From NCBI GenBank assembly GCA_035048815.1, contig JAUCBN010000004.1, positions 11,746,001-11,810,000 on the forward strand: DNA of 64,000 nucleotides, in the 5' to 3' direction. Each line of letters starts with the position of its first letter. Position 1 is the first letter of the stretch. The position numbers and the translations under genes were made by a program. The DNA is from Abelmoschus esculentus (taxonomy: Eukaryota > Streptophyta > Magnoliopsida > Malvales > Malvaceae). Of this stretch, positions 34,846-46,499 are shown piece after piece. The notes under the pieces are model-generated. The model ran no database searches and had not been told where the DNA came from. It was given only the letters and a program-made list of their open reading frames with translations.

Positions 34846-37398
34846 ATGAACAGAGCCAACCCAGGTAGTCCTTTATACGAGCTCAATCCAGAAATCGAAC
34901 GTACATACTTAAGACTAAGAAGAAGGATTCAAGCAGCTATGGCAGATCTATCAGCAGCTCAGAATTTACCTGCAGGTCATGGAGGATTTCAACAGCCACC
35001 ATTGCCGCAGCAGTCGCTGCCGCGGCAGAGAATTGTCAGAGATTTCTTAGTAGAAGATCTGAATAGACTGAACCCTGGGGTAGTTACACCTGAAATAGAA
35101 GCAACCCACTTTGAACTTAAACCTGTTATGTTCAACATGTTAAACACTATTGGACAGTTTAGTGGGTCTGCAACTGAAGATGCAAGGCAGCATCTCAAGT
35201 CTTTCATGGAAGTGTGCAACTCATTCAAAATTCAAGGAGTACATGAAGATATATTAAGACTGAAATTATTCCCCTATTCACTAAGGGATAGGGCAAAGAC
35301 ATGGTTGAATGGCATCCCAGCAGGATCTATAGGAACTTGGGATGAACTCTGTCGAGAATTCATTACGCGGTTTAATCCTACAAACTTATATGATAGGATC
35401 CGTAATGAAATCACCTCTTTTCGGCAGGATGATAATTAGCCAATGTACGAGGCATGGGAACGCTACAGAGAATTATTAAACCGATGCCCTCTACATGGTT
35501 TTCCCTTGTGGACACAAGTATCTATGTTCTACAATGCTACTAATGCCTCCACAAGGATGATGTTAGATGCTTCTGCCAATGGAACATTATTAGACAGAGC
35601 ACCTGCAGAAGCCATTGAAATTCTGAACAAACTCGCAAGGAACGATTTCCAATTTCCCACATCAAGGCGAGGAAAAGCAAGACGCCATGCCACAGTCAAT
35701 GAAATTGAAATATCCAACTCAGTGGCAGCTCAATTGGCATCTTTAACCAAGATGGTTCAGAATATGCAAGTACAACAAAACACGCATGAGGTTAAGGCTA
35801 TAGATTCACCCAATTGTATACAAGATGAAGAATCTAGCCTATATGTTGGAAATTATAATAGAAATAATAATATGATGTCCAACACATATAACCCATCCTG
35901 GAAAAGGCATCCAAATTTTTCATGGAGCAATCCTAACAATGCCTTAAATCCAGTAAATCAAGCCACTGGTTACCAGCAGCAATTGCAACATCTGCCGCAG
36001 CAGCAAGGACAGCAGTCAATGCCACAACAGCAGATACAACAGTAGCAGCCCATGAATTCTCTGGAAAATTCTCTCAAAGCATTTATGATGAAAACAGAAT
36101 CATACATGGTAGAGAATAGCAGTTTCATGAAGAGGACTGATGACTTCATGAACAGAACTGAGATGAGGCTGCAGAACCAGGAGGCTGCCATAAAATCTCT
36201 AGAAACCCAAGTTGGTCAATTTGCTCAAAGACAAAACACTAGACCACAGGGAGGACTACCTAGCAATACTGAAGTTGCTAAGGTAATAGGCCAGGAACAA
36301 TGCATGGCAATAACAACCAGAAGCAGCCTACAACTGAAGGAACCATTAAGCAGTCCAGCAGTTCAACCAGCAATACAAGCAGAACCAAATAAAGATGAAT
36401 TGGATGCTGATCATGTTCCTGAAGAAAGCACTGCCCCGGCAGAAGAACCCGCAGCACCTAAAGCACCTGCCGCGGCAGCAAAAGAACAGGTAATTCCAGG
36501 TATTAAATTTCAAACCAATGAAACCCTAGAAGAGATGAGACCACCACCACCTTTCCCACAAAGGTTGAAACAACAGAAACAGGACCATCAGTTCAAGAAA
36601 TTCTTAGACATTCTTAAGCAAGTTCACATCAATTTGCCATTAATTGAGGCTATTGAACAAATGCCCAACTATGCTAAATTCTTGAAAGACATTGTGTCTA
36701 AGAGAAGGAGGCTTGGTGAGTTTGAAACAATGGTAGCTACTGAAGGATGCATGGCAATGCTGCATAATCGCATACCACCCAAATTAAAGGATCTTGGCTG
36801 TTTTACCATACCTTGTGTGATTGGGAACAACTATGAAGGAAAGGCACTATGTGACCTAGGAGCCAGCATCCACTTGATGCCCAAATTCGTCTTCCAAAAG
36901 CTCGGAATAGGAAGGGCAAAACCTACAACAGTGCAGCTCCAACTTGCGGATAGATCATATGTGCACCCCGAAGGAAAAATCGAGGATATACTGGTAAGAG
37001 TCGATAAATTTATTTTTTTGGCTGACTTCCTTATTCTTGATTGTGAAGCAGATGATAAAGCACCGATCATCCTGGGAAGACCTTTCCTTGCTACTGGACG
37101 CACCTTAATTGATGTGGAAAATGGAGAAATGACTATGAGGGTTAATGACCAACAAGTCAAATTCAATGCATTCCACAATCCAAAGAAATATGATGATCCA
37201 GAAGAGTGCAAAGCCATCCACACAGCACATGCCGCAAAAACATCCTGCCTTGGCAGTATCCTCGACAGAATATTTGGAAAAAGAATTAAAGTGGAGGCAG
37301 AAAACAAAGATGACCAATACTTACTGAAACATCATTCTAGCCATAAAGAGAGGGACAAATTGGGAGATGCATTTGCATGCACTCCTGAAGTAACTTAA
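34846..37398 (+). pseudogene. Athila-3 gag-protease, one frame with two amber codons
   Basis: The start at 34846 (MNRANPGSPLYELNPEIER) opens one continuous frame to 37398, interrupted only by TAG at 35437 and 36043. Gag motifs are HFELKPVMFNMLNTIGQFSG, LKLFPYSLRDRAKTWLNGIP and MLDASANGTLLDR. A Gln-rich region and LETQVGQFAQRQ come next, then RPPPPFPQRLKQQKQ. The aspartic protease has CDLGASIHLMP (catalytic DLG near 36852) and IILGRPFLATGRTLID. No zinc knuckle was recognised. The low damage suggests a fairly recent insertion. After protease the frame simply stops; the RT expected in Athila is absent. Confidence 0.9.
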
Positions 37399-37712
37399 AA
37401 TTCTTCCCTACTCTTTTATTATTATATTAGGATTAATTTAGGTTAAGAATTTTAAAAATTATTTATTTAAGAATATCAATAATTATCTCTATCCCATTTA
37501 TTTATTTTTTAGGACAAATATTGCCAACGGCTAGAATCCAAACGGCTATCTCTGCCGAGGCCTATATAAGCAACTTCCTTGTTGAAACTATTCACTTTGC
37601 TTTCTTGTTAAATCTCGCAATTCCTATACTCTCAATACTCTCTGCATTCTTACCTACATTCTTCCAATTTCCAGATTACTTTCAAGAATTTCTCATCTCT
37701 CATAAATCATCC
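37399..37712 (+). promoter_or_regulatory. Non-coding gap with splice-acceptor-like and TATA-like signals before the 3' ORF
   Basis: A pyrimidine-rich stretch ending TTTATTTTTTAG (AG at 37511-37512) resembles a plant 3' splice site, and TATATAAG (37563-37570) resembles a TATA box about 150 bases before the 3' ORF start. Athila-2 has a matching TTTTTTAG before its 3' ORF (46130). Either a spliced subgenomic mRNA or an internal promoter could express the 3' ORF; neither is proven. TGCCGAGGCC lies at 37553, just before the TATA-like sequence. Confidence 0.4.
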
Positions 37713-39248
37713 ATGGCCGCATTCAACCGCTTTTATCCCGCCTCCATTTTTGAAAGATTCAATAGATCTTTCGCTGCCCAGCAGCTATGGGAAGAACAAG
37801 GATTTCAGCACAGCAACGATCACAATTATGGTATTGAACAATTCTTGTTCAACAAGATTCAATACCAAGATTGGGAAATCTTCTGTCTACAGCCTCCCCC
37901 AGCAAATGCAACAATTGTCCGCGAGTTTTATGCACATATGTCGAGTGAAGGCAATCTCTATGTGCACTGCCGAGGGAAGCCTATAGCCCTTACTGCCGAG
38001 GCAATTAATCAGCACTATGGCATCGTCCCAATTACTGACGACCATAGTGTATTCTATGAAGAGGTCACCAATGTTGACTTCGAGTTGATCAAGGACGATC
38101 TTTGTGAAAGCGACACTTCTTGGGAAATCGATGCCCATAGGGGATCGGTCACAAGATTGAGCCTCAAACCCGAAGCCAAACTTTGGTGCACATTCGTGAA
38201 GAGACGCCTCCTCCCAACAACCCACAACACAACGGTTGATAGAAGAAGATTGGTGTTGATTCAATCCATCATCAACAAGCGGACCATCGATGTCGGAGAA
38301 ATTATTCTTCAAGAAATTTACGATTGCGGTAAGAAAGAAAGAGGTCCATTATATTTCCCTAGATTAATCTCTGCTTTATGCATTGCTGCAGGTGTCCCCG
38401 TTGAAGGAACATATGAATACACCCCACAAAGGCAAGGCTGGACAAGAGAATTCTGCCACAGAGTGATGCAGATCACTGTAGCAGATCCAGTGCAGGCAAC
38501 ACCTCAACAAATCACTGCCGACTATACTGTCGGAGGGCAGTACACAGCAGAAGCACCAAGCACTGCAGAAGCCGCTGCAGCAACAGATCCGTACCAGGAG
38601 CTTATTCAAAGGATGACAAACATGGACCTCCGACAACAATGATACATAGAATATCAGAGAGATTTCAAGACCACTCTCGCATATATGATGATCCAGCACT
38701 TCCCCACCGAAGGAACGCAATTTCCAGAATTTCCAGCAATCATTTTTGTCACTGCCGCACCCTACATAGAAACAACCCCTGCCCCAGGACCAAGGCCCTT
38801 CTGCCCCCCATGGCCACCGCAACAGTTCAACGCTGTCGGCCCATCCAGACCCGCAGACACTGTCGCATCATCATCCACCAACAGGCGACCATCCAAGAGG
38901 AGAGTTGTCTTCAATTCTCCAACTCAAGGCCCCATCCCAATGGGCAGTTTCACCAGAGACAAACTCTCTAAGGAGATAGATGAGTACACCCACTCATCAC
39001 ATGCCCAGCAAGGAGCCCCAAATGCCGAGGCAGGAGGAGGAACAGAAGTCTTACGCACAGAAGCGATGAGCGACGAAGAAGAAGGCGAGGAAGTTACTGC
39101 CCCAAGGCAGAAACCAACACCCACAAGAAGGCAACCACCACGGTAGGCAAAATTGCAGCAATCACCTGGACAAGGGTCCAGACTTAAAGCATCAGCAGGA
39201 AAACCTAGGAGAACAACTGTTTCTATTAGCTCCTCCGATTCGGATTAA
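37713..39248 (+). pseudogene. Athila-3 extra 3' ORF ('putative plant transposon protein' type), two stops
   Basis: The ATG at 37713 (MAAFNRFYPASIFERFN) opens a frame to 39248 with TGA at 38640 and TAG at 39144. The N-terminal domain resembles the family databases call putative plant transposon protein: VREFYAHMSSEG, VHCRGKPIALTAEAINQHYGI, LKPEAKLWCTFVKRRLLPTTHNTTV and RLVLIQSIINKRTIDVGEIILQEI. The C-terminal half is Pro/Gln-rich with a basic segment RRPSKRRVVF that could be a nuclear signal, an acidic patch DEEEGEE and a Ser-rich end. Similar proteins are encoded by Athila-2 (46500-48031) and Athila-4 (50965-51740). Its function is unknown; it sits where Athila env-like genes lie, but I see no signal peptide or clear envelope feature. 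Confidence 0.8.
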
Positions 39249-39286
39249 TTTCTTGCTTTTGTTTTATTTCCATTGCTGTATATTTT

Positions 39287-39324
39287 GAGCATTGAGGACA
39301 ATGCTCAGCTTGAGTTTGGGGGAG
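39287..39324 (+). promoter_or_regulatory. Hairpin with AGGA loop plus internal PPT-like tract
   Basis: GAGCATTG-AGGA-CAATGCTC (39287-39306) is a perfect 8-base stem with a 4-base loop. It is followed by GAGTTTGGGGGAG (39312-39324), near-identical to the PPT before the 3' LTR (40102-40114). It falls shortly after the 3' ORF stop. Equivalent modules are at 48108-48143 (Athila-2) and 51809-51845 (Athila-4). It may act as a second plus-strand primer. Confidence 0.75.
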
Positions 39325-39326
39325 AT

Positions 39327-39582
39327 GAGTGCACTGCCGAGGCAACCTACTGCCGAGGCAGTATATGAAGAGAAAGTAAAAATTACGCCTAAATTGAAAA
39401 TTTTATGTTTTATAGCTGCCTTACTTGCAATTTTTGTTTTTACTGTTGCACTGCCCTACATTACCATTGCCTTAGTTTATTTTTCCAAGGCTATAGAAAT
39501 CTTTCTCCTTACCATGGCTAGGTTCTATTTTGAAGGGATAACCTTAGAATACTTAAGGAATAAACTTAGAAGCTTGTTATAG
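39327..39582 (+). CDS. Small hydrophobic ORF, possible membrane protein, conserved in Athila-4
   Basis: From the ATG at 39327 (MSALPRQPTAEAVYEEK) the frame runs 84 codons to a stop at 39580-39582. After a charged start, the stretch ILCFIAALLAIFVFTVALPY followed by ITIALVYFSKAIEIFLLTMA is strongly hydrophobic and could form two membrane segments; a basic tail EYLRNKLRSLL follows. The frame also opens upstream at 39301, overlapping the hairpin. Athila-4 has a related frame (51849-52055) with the same FKAIEIFLLTMARF core. Two TGCCGAGGCA sites (39335, 39351) lie inside the coding start. Whether it is translated is unknown. Confidence 0.5.
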
Positions 39583-39677
39583 GGTTATAAATCAAAATAA
39601 ACACTTTTGGGACTTGTTTGATTTAGGAATTCTTTTAATAAACTTAGGTGATAAAGACTTAGATTCTAAGGAATGTA

Positions 39678-39824
39678 ACTAGAGGTGCCTATCACTGGCT
39701 CTAGTAATACTCTTCTTCATGCAAGAGGTGCCCAAAACCGGCTCTAGTATGCCTAAGAAAATAAGAGAAAAACAGAATTCATCAAAGGAAGCACAACTCT
39801 TGAGGTGCCCGAAACTGGCTCAAG
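39678..39824 (+). ncRNA. Three related hairpins with GAGGTGCC...GGCTC core
   Basis: The hairpins are at 39678-39705 (outer stem ACTAGAG/CTCTAGT), 39724-39745 (AGAG/CTCT) and 39799-39824 (CTTGAG/CTCAAG). Each has GGTGCC or GGTGCCC then a loop then GGCTC. The stems differ by paired changes, and Athila-4 keeps all three at 52160-52306. This suggests a conserved RNA structure in the 3' untranslated part of the element RNA rather than an independent RNA gene. Function unknown. Confidence 0.6.
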
Positions 39825-40076
39825 TAATTGATGTTTTTAGAAGAGGATTATTTATTCCAAATCTATTTGTCTTGAACTTAGAGTTTATATAAGAATTCCT
39901 TTTATCAACCTTGTCCACAAAAACTCACACACTCACGTAACCTTATAGCTTGTTTCCGAAAAAAATCCTTGAGTAAACTAGAGGCTAAAACTAAGGAATA
40001 GACTTAGCTATGGTAGGGAGAATAGATAGAAAAGTAAGACCAAGGGAGAATAAGGTTCGGCAATTTAATGTTTTGC

Positions 40077-40114
40077 ATTGCTTGAGGACAAGCAATAGTT
40101 CGAGTTTGGGGGTG
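40077..40114 (+). promoter_or_regulatory. Hairpin with AGGA loop plus PPT of Athila-3
   Basis: ATTGCTTG-AGGA-CAAGCAAT (40077-40096) is a perfect 8-base stem. Six bases later the PPT GAGTTTGGGGGTG (40102-40114) ends exactly at the LTR start TGATGAG. The same 20-base hairpin precedes the PPT in Athila-2 (49033-49052) and Athila-4 (52561-52580). Confidence 0.85.
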
Positions 40115-41460
40115 TGATGAGTACCTAAAAAGACTATTATTTACTACACTTTTCATATATATTATGTACTCATTATCCACTAATTCGAGCTGATGTAGAA
40201 ACTTATTGCTCTATAACCGATATTTTGCTGCCACAGCCTGAACAGAAGAAAATTGTGCGAAAAAGAGACTTCTCAGCACTTTTTATGCAATTGTAGGAAA
40301 CACTGCCGAGGCAGCACAACTGCCGAGGCAGCAGAATTGCCGAAGGCAGAACCAGTGCCGCGGCAGCAGAAGTTCCAGTACTGATGCTGGGCGATTAAAA
40401 GAGAAAAATGAGCTGAAGAGTTCTGGATAACAAGCGTTTGGATCGGACTAGAAGAACACAAGAAAAGACCAAGTCAAAGACCACGTAGGAATAGTTTTCT
40501 AGTTAGAATTAAACTTGGAAATATTATATTTTATTACATGTTCCCTACTCCAAGTTAGATTCTAATTAGGAAAAGAAACCCTAGGTCAAGACTATAAATA
40601 AACTAGTCGACCAATGTAATGGGAGAGCCGATTAGAGAGAGCTTAACCCTAAGATTTATTTTTCTTCTTCATACTATGTTCTAAGCTTTCTTAGGGTTAG
40701 GAGAAGGTTGTTGGAGTATTCGTGAGAAGAGATTGTATCTTGTCTTTTGATTCAATGCAACAAAACATTAAGATTTGCTTACTCTTTGTTATTCTTTGTT
40801 CTTACATCCAAGCCCGGGAGGGAAGTTTGTGAGTGATCCATTTATCTAGACTCGGGAGAGTTAGATTCACGAAAAGAGTAAGTACGGTATTCAACTTGAT
40901 TGGAGGATACTAACTCGACCTAGGGATAATTAGAGTTTCAGCGGCTAATAGAAGTGGGAATTAATTTGATAGCTATAATTGACACCGGAAGGTAACGTTG
41001 AGGACTGGTTATCAACAGTGTTTTGACTTAGGGATAAGCGGAACCATAGAAGGACACTTTGCCGAATCTTAGTGAGGTCTGCCCAAGAGCAAGGGATTGC
41101 CGCGGCAGACACGCTTATTGCTGCCGAGGCAGTAGTCTGCAGCACTGCCGAGGCAGTGTTATGTGACAGCATTGAAACAGAAACAAGACAATTAAATCCA
41201 CGATACATCACAACTGGATCCTACCCACTCTCTCTCTTCGTTCTCAACCTTTTTATTGCTTTGATTTTATTTTAGTTATTAGTTTAAACCTGATAAACCA
41301 ATAATCTGTGTTCTTTACTTTCTTTTACAGAAGCACGAAGAGGATAAGAAGACATATTAAGTACACCAATCCCTGTGGAGATCGATACTTGATAATTACT
41401 TATCACTTTATTACTTGACGTGTACACTTGCACTTCATTTTGCTCTTTTTACACGCATCA
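40115..41460 (+). repeat. 3' LTR of Athila-3
   Basis: It starts TGATGAGTACC and ends ACGCATCA, followed by the target duplication GTGGT. It carries TGCCGAGGCA at 40304, 40321, 41122 and 41146, TGCCGCGGCA at 40356 and 41098, and TATAAATA at 40593. Palindromes are better preserved than in the 5' LTR. Confidence 0.95.
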
Positions 41461-42368
41461 GTGGTATTTGCATTTGACAAGTTTAGGTCATACTTGATAG
41501 GCACTAAAGTCATTGTTCACACCGATCACTCAGCTATTAAGTACTTAGTGACTGAAAAGGATTCTAAACCTAGGCTCATTAGATGGATACTGCTGTTGCA
41601 AGAATTTGATTTAGAAGTGGTAGATAGGAAGGGCACCGAGAACCAAGTTGCTGATCATCTTTCTAGGCTAGAAGTTAACCTGGAATGTCATGACAAAATT
41701 GATATACATGATGAATTTCCTTATGAGAAAATTCTTAATGTCACGGCAATTCCGTGGTACGCTGACCTTGCTAATTTTCTCGTTAGTGGTGTTTTGCCTT
41801 TTGACATGACTAGCCAGGGAAGAAAGAAATTCAGACACAACGCGCGGTCATACTTTTGGAATGAACCATACCTGTTCAAGCGTTGTGCCGATCAAATCAT
41901 CCGAAGATGTGTGCCGGAAGAAGAGCAACATGATATTCTACATCATTGTCACACAGACCCTTGTGGAGGTCACTTCGGAGGGATGAGGACTGCTACAAAA
42001 GTCCTCCAATCAGGTTTCTATTGGCCTACATTATTCAAAGATGCCCAGGCATTTTACCAAGCCTACGATCAATGTCAGAGAACTAGGAATATTTCCAGAC
42101 GGCATGAAATGACGCGACAAAATATTTTGGAGGTCGAGTTATTTGACGTATGGGGCATAGACTTTATGGGACCATTCCCATCCTCATTTGGAGATCTGTA
42201 CATCCTTTTGGCAGTAGACTATGTGTCTAAATGGGTTGAAGCCATTGCAACACCGAGGAACGATGCAAAGATAGTGCTTAAATTTCTGCATAAGCACATT
42301 TTCACAAGATTTGGTGTGCCAAGGGCTATCATCAGCGATGAAGGTACCCACTTTGACAACAAGTTAAT
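41461..42368 (+). pseudogene. Athila-2 RNase H end and integrase first part
   Basis: After the target duplication, the frame continues FAFDKFRSYLIGTKVIVHTD, IKYLVTEKDSKPRLIRW and NQVADHLSRL, completing RNase H. The integrase zinc region follows: HHCHTDPCGGHFGG...YDQCQRTRN, in which the first cysteine of the CxxC pair is Tyr. The core has VWGIDFMGPFPSSFG (first Asp) and IISDEGTHFDNKLI (second Asp). The frame is open until the solo LTR at 42369; the Glu of the DDE triad lies on the other side. Confidence 0.9.
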
Positions 42369-45334
42369 TGTAACCTCCTTAGCCCGGCCTAGACGGAACC
42401 GGCACTAATGAGTCACACGGGGAATACCGAACCGAACCCGCAAGGGTTCGACTCGATAAACAACCCTAAAAGCTGATGTAACATTCCTACCCAAGTTTGC
42501 ACGCTTGGGTTCGACTCGATAAACAACCCGCAAGGGTTCGACTCGATAAACAACCCTAAAACCCTAAAACCCGCAAGGGGAATACCGAAGCTTTTAAGCT
42601 AGGTTAATCCTACCCAAACACAAACATTAATCACCCAAGGCTATATGCAACATTCCTAGGTTTTATTAACAACATGTATCATACCATAAATCACCTCAAG
42701 AGCCATAAGAATTCTATAGGCATGCTTTCTAATGTTTAATTAGTAATATGTGTGTTATACTTGTGCAAGTGTGCACGCTTCCCATGTTTAAGCCTACGGC
42801 AAAGATTTATCACGCATGGACACTTCCTAAGCATACCAAGTAAACCACCTAGTTCATCGTTCAAAACCAAACCTTATAATGTCATGTTACAAATCATCAA
42901 TTAAACCAAAAACACTCTCATGTGGGGTTCAAATTACACATTGCCTTGCCCCATTTTATTTGCCAAAATCATACCAAAGTTTTCTTGCTCTTCTTCCTTG
43001 ATTCCCTTGCTCCAAATGTAGCTCCAAGTGTCCTCAATTTTCTGCAAAGATGAGAAGAGAGCTTAAGCACACCATGCTTAGTGAGGTAGCTCTAAATAAA
43101 TCATCCATGCATCAATTCCAAAACATTTGATAGCCATGTATGCATCCTTCAACCTTATTTAAAATAAGTAAAACAAAACCATGTTTATTAAAACCTTTAA
43201 ACCATCACATGCATCACAAGTATGAGTTCCAAAACATTTCGTGCATCATGTATAAGATTTCCAAATATTACATGTATACATATTGGCTTTCTAGTGAACA
43301 CTTAGTGTGAACTTTTTAGTTCACCGAATACACGGATCCTTTCCATATTTGGAGACTCTTGGTCTCAACATGCATCGGTTGGACACAAAGTCACCCTTGT
43401 ATACATGTTTCCCCCACTACGCACGGTTGGACACAAAGTCACCCTTGTTTACGTATGGGTCAACTATATGCACGGTCGGACATAAAGTCACCCTTGTTTA
43501 CATATAGGTAAGCACTACAACGCACGGTCGGACACAAAGTCACCCTTGTTTACGTGTAGGCATCATCGTCAACCTCAATATATTTATAGTGCACTCAATC
43601 CTAATGACATGTCATTCGTATTCGAATCTAAAGTTAGTGTCACTAAGCCAATATTAATTCAAATCATGCATGTTAACTTGCTGCTCATAATGCATTCATA
43701 TAATGTTCATCATGTGAACCATAAATCATGCTCAACGGCTTTAATAACATAGGGCAAATAACCTCAACATATCCCAATCTTTTTCATGCTTTCATAAGCT
43801 ATGAATGTCTTTATAAACCATGCATTTTCCAGCAAATAACACATGCATGCATCATGTCAAAACCATGAGTATACTATTCCGAAATCTTATCAAAACATTG
43901 CTCACATATGTCATTACCGATATAGCCGAAAATTCGAGGTAATGCATCAACATTATTTAAAACACTTACTCTTGAACTATGAAAAGCTTTCACACTATTT
44001 CATAGTCCCCAAAAACAGAACCGAACCAAAACGATTCGCTTTTTAACCGAAACCACTCACCGACAAGAGAAACGAGCCCTCGTCGATGTTCCGATGGTTA
44101 CGCCAATGCACCAGCCACCTAAGCACCTTCTTGCACTACCTCTACAACATTAAAAACAGAGCATATTCACATCACAACATGCTCAAACCAGCAGCCACAT
44201 CCGATCACCACAAAACTATCGAAAACTAAGCCGAAAAGACCGAAAATCTAGCCGAAACGTATCCGAAACAACATCAGCCCAAAACCTAATGATTCTAACA
44301 TCTAATCCACATCAAATATGAACCAAAAACTCACCTAAACCATCCTTATACCTCCAATAACATTAAAACACCTAAAACAACCCCTAAAACAACCGAAAAC
44401 TACCTTAAAACAACACCGATTGCATTATTCCGGGATTAAATTAATGTGTCATCACTTCAATGCTCATCTAATCATTTAATTGACAAAATAACATAATTAA
44501 ATCAACCTAATTCCAGCATTGAATGAGATCCAAAAAGATTTCACAAAACAATTATAAAATCACTAGATCTAGAATTAAAAACATGAAATCAAGTTCCAAT
44601 TGACAATTAACAAACTATTACTTGGGAATTTCAATAAAGAACCTTAGAAAAATAATGAAAATTCAGTAGATTACCTTTAAGATTTTATCCACCAAAAAAA
44701 TGAGAATTTCTCTTCTTGATTCCTTGCAAATTGTTGTTGATTTAGTAAAATAGATGATTAGGCTTTGTAAAGGATGAAGAGATGATTAAAATGAAGTAAT
44801 TTTTGTTGAAAAAGGTGGAAAAATCAGCAAGGAATTGAAGAATTTAGATTAAGGAAAATGGAGAGAAAATGAGAGAAAATAAGTGGTTATGGAAGAAAAT
44901 AAAAGAAATGAATTATCATCTTTTAAAACTATTTTTAGAAAATAATTTTAGTGGATAAATCATTAATAAAAATTAAATTGGGTTTATGGCCCTCTAAGGA
45001 TTCTAAGTATATCTTGTTTTCCAATTTAGTCATTAAAACACTAATTTTCGAAAATAGCCAATTAAATCCCCCATTCCTTTCCAAAATTTACAATTCGATC
45101 ATTAATATATAATTAGGCACAATTAAAAATCAATTTAAAGTTCGAATTACATTTTCTTAATTTTGAAACATCTTTTTAATATTTCTAAACCACATTCCAA
45201 AATAATTATCTTCCTAGTTAAAATATTTTTATTTTATATTTTCCCGGAACAACGAACCGGAGAACCCGATTCAACCCGAATCGAATTCCCTTACTAACAT
45301 CCCAAACTAATAACCCCACAATTGGGATGTTACA
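42369..45334 (-). repeat. Tekay-like solo LTR, minus orientation, with target duplication
   Basis: It begins TGTAACCTCC and ends GGATGTTACA on the plus strand and is flanked by TTAAT (42364-42368 and 45335-45339). It interrupts the Athila-2 integrase between two codons that otherwise read on. There is no internal element sequence, so it is a solo LTR left by LTR-LTR recombination. Near its left end, a segment GGGTTCGACTCGATAAACAA occurs three times (42444, 42507, 42534), and the GGTATCGATACC array of the other LTRs is missing. Tandem GTGACTTTGTGTCC-type copies lie at about 43380-43560. Confidence 0.95.
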
Positions 45335-46010
45335 TTAATTGCCAAGGCATTACAAAGATATGGGGTGCGACACAAAATTGCCACGGCATATCATCCCCAA
45401 ACCAATGGGCAAGCCGAGGTATCCAACCGTGAAATCAAGCAAATTTTGGAAAAAAGTGGTGAATCTGAGAAGGAAGGATTGGTCACCAAAGCTTGATGAG
45501 GCGTTGTGGGCGTACCGAACAGCTTTCAAAACCCCACTAGGGATGTCTCCATTTAAGTTAGTCTATGGCAAAGCATGTCACCTCCCGGTCGAACTAGAGC
45601 ATAGGGCTTATTGGGCAATCAAGAAACTCAATATGGACGCCGATTTAGCTGGTGAGAGAAGACTTCTAGAGTTGAATGAGATGGAGGAATTCAGGACCCA
45701 AGCTTATGAGAATGCTAAACTATACAAGGAGCGAACCAAGCGATGGCATGATCAAGCGATTTTGCCACGACATTTTCATGAGGGACAACAGGTGCTCCTA
45801 TTCAACTCAAGGCTGAAGCTCTTCCCTGGGAAGCTGAATTCGAGGTGGTCTGGGCCATTTGTAATTGACCATGTGTACCCCCATGGAGCTGTAGACATCA
45901 AAAATCCAGACGATGGGACAATTTTCAAAGTTAATGGCCAGCATCTGAAGATCTACACTGGAGCCCATGTGATGCGAGATAAACCTACCGCACACCTTGT
46001 AGATGCATGA
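45335..46010 (+). pseudogene. Athila-2 integrase C-terminal part
   Basis: After the target duplication the protein continues AKALQRYGVRHKIATAYHPQ, with catalytic Glu region QAEVSNREIK. An extra A in the A-run near 45452 shifts frame; the second frame then reads VNLRRKDWSPKLDEALWAYR, LVYGKACHLPVELEHRAYWA, NSRWSGPFVIDHVYPHGAVD and ends LVDA at 46010. This is the usual Athila integrase C-terminus without a chromodomain. TGCCAAGGCA (45340) and TGCCACGGCA (45379) lie at its start. Confidence 0.88.
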
Positions 46011-46499
46011 CATACTGAAATGTAATGGCATTTTCAGTTTACTCCTGTTCATAAATAAATAATTTTTAAGTTTGTTTTTATTTGCTTTTATTTCCTTAAT
46101 CCTTTTTAATTCGTTCTTTTAATTTTTTAGGTTAATATACAGTCTTGGAGGCAGACGGCTGAAGGAAAAAGAAGGAGAAAAGTAGGAAACCCTACTTTGA
46201 AACTTTTGGGCGGCAAAAGACAAAAGGATGAGCCTTTTTCTTTATTTTATTTTGAATTTCAAAACCAACCCTTCTCTCTCTTCTTTAAAAACTGACACCA
46301 CCCACACCCAATCCACCCCCTCCCCACGTCCTAGCCCACAACCCCCACTACGAAACAAATAAAGGTTCCACCTTTATTATTTTCCTTTACCTTCATCTTC
46401 TTCTTCTTCAAACCCCCTCCATAGCCGAAAAACCCTCCTCCTCCGTAGCAAGAAAAGTTCCAAGCTTTCTTACTTTTTCTCTTTTCTTTTCACTCGGAG
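46011..46499 (+). promoter_or_regulatory. Leader of the Athila-2 3' ORF with splice-acceptor-like site
   Basis: A pyrimidine-rich stretch ending AATTTTTTAG (AG at 46129-46130) resembles a 3' splice site, as in Athila-3 at 37512. The following 370 bases are C- and T-rich (for example near 46290-46340 and 46390-46420) and non-coding, ending at the ATG at 46500. A spliced mRNA for the 3' ORF is a plausible reading but not shown. Confidence 0.4.

Larger units (their letters stand above)
33366..41460 (+). mobile_element. 'Athila-3', complete non-autonomous Athila-type element
   Basis: The 8095-base element has LTRs at 33366-34727 and 40115-41460 that are near-identical over most of their length, a tRNA-Asp-type PBS, a PPT, and a perfect 5-base target duplication GTGGT (33361-33365 and 41461-41465). 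The inside codes for gag-protease and an extra 3' ORF but contains no RT, RNase H or integrase: protease ends at 37398 and the 3' ORF begins at 37713. It must have been mobilised by enzymes from an autonomous relative. Seventeen TGCCNNGGCA palindromes are spread through LTRs and internal DNA. Confidence 0.95.

Noticed and set aside
37887..38312. Antisense frames across the 3' ORF and across other gag-pol genes
   Set aside because: They are shadows of well-supported sense proteins.
39312..39324. Internal GTTTGGGGG tract as the true 3' LTR boundary of Athila-3
   Set aside because: No LTR start (TGATGAG) follows; the real boundary with matching LTR and target duplication is at 40115.
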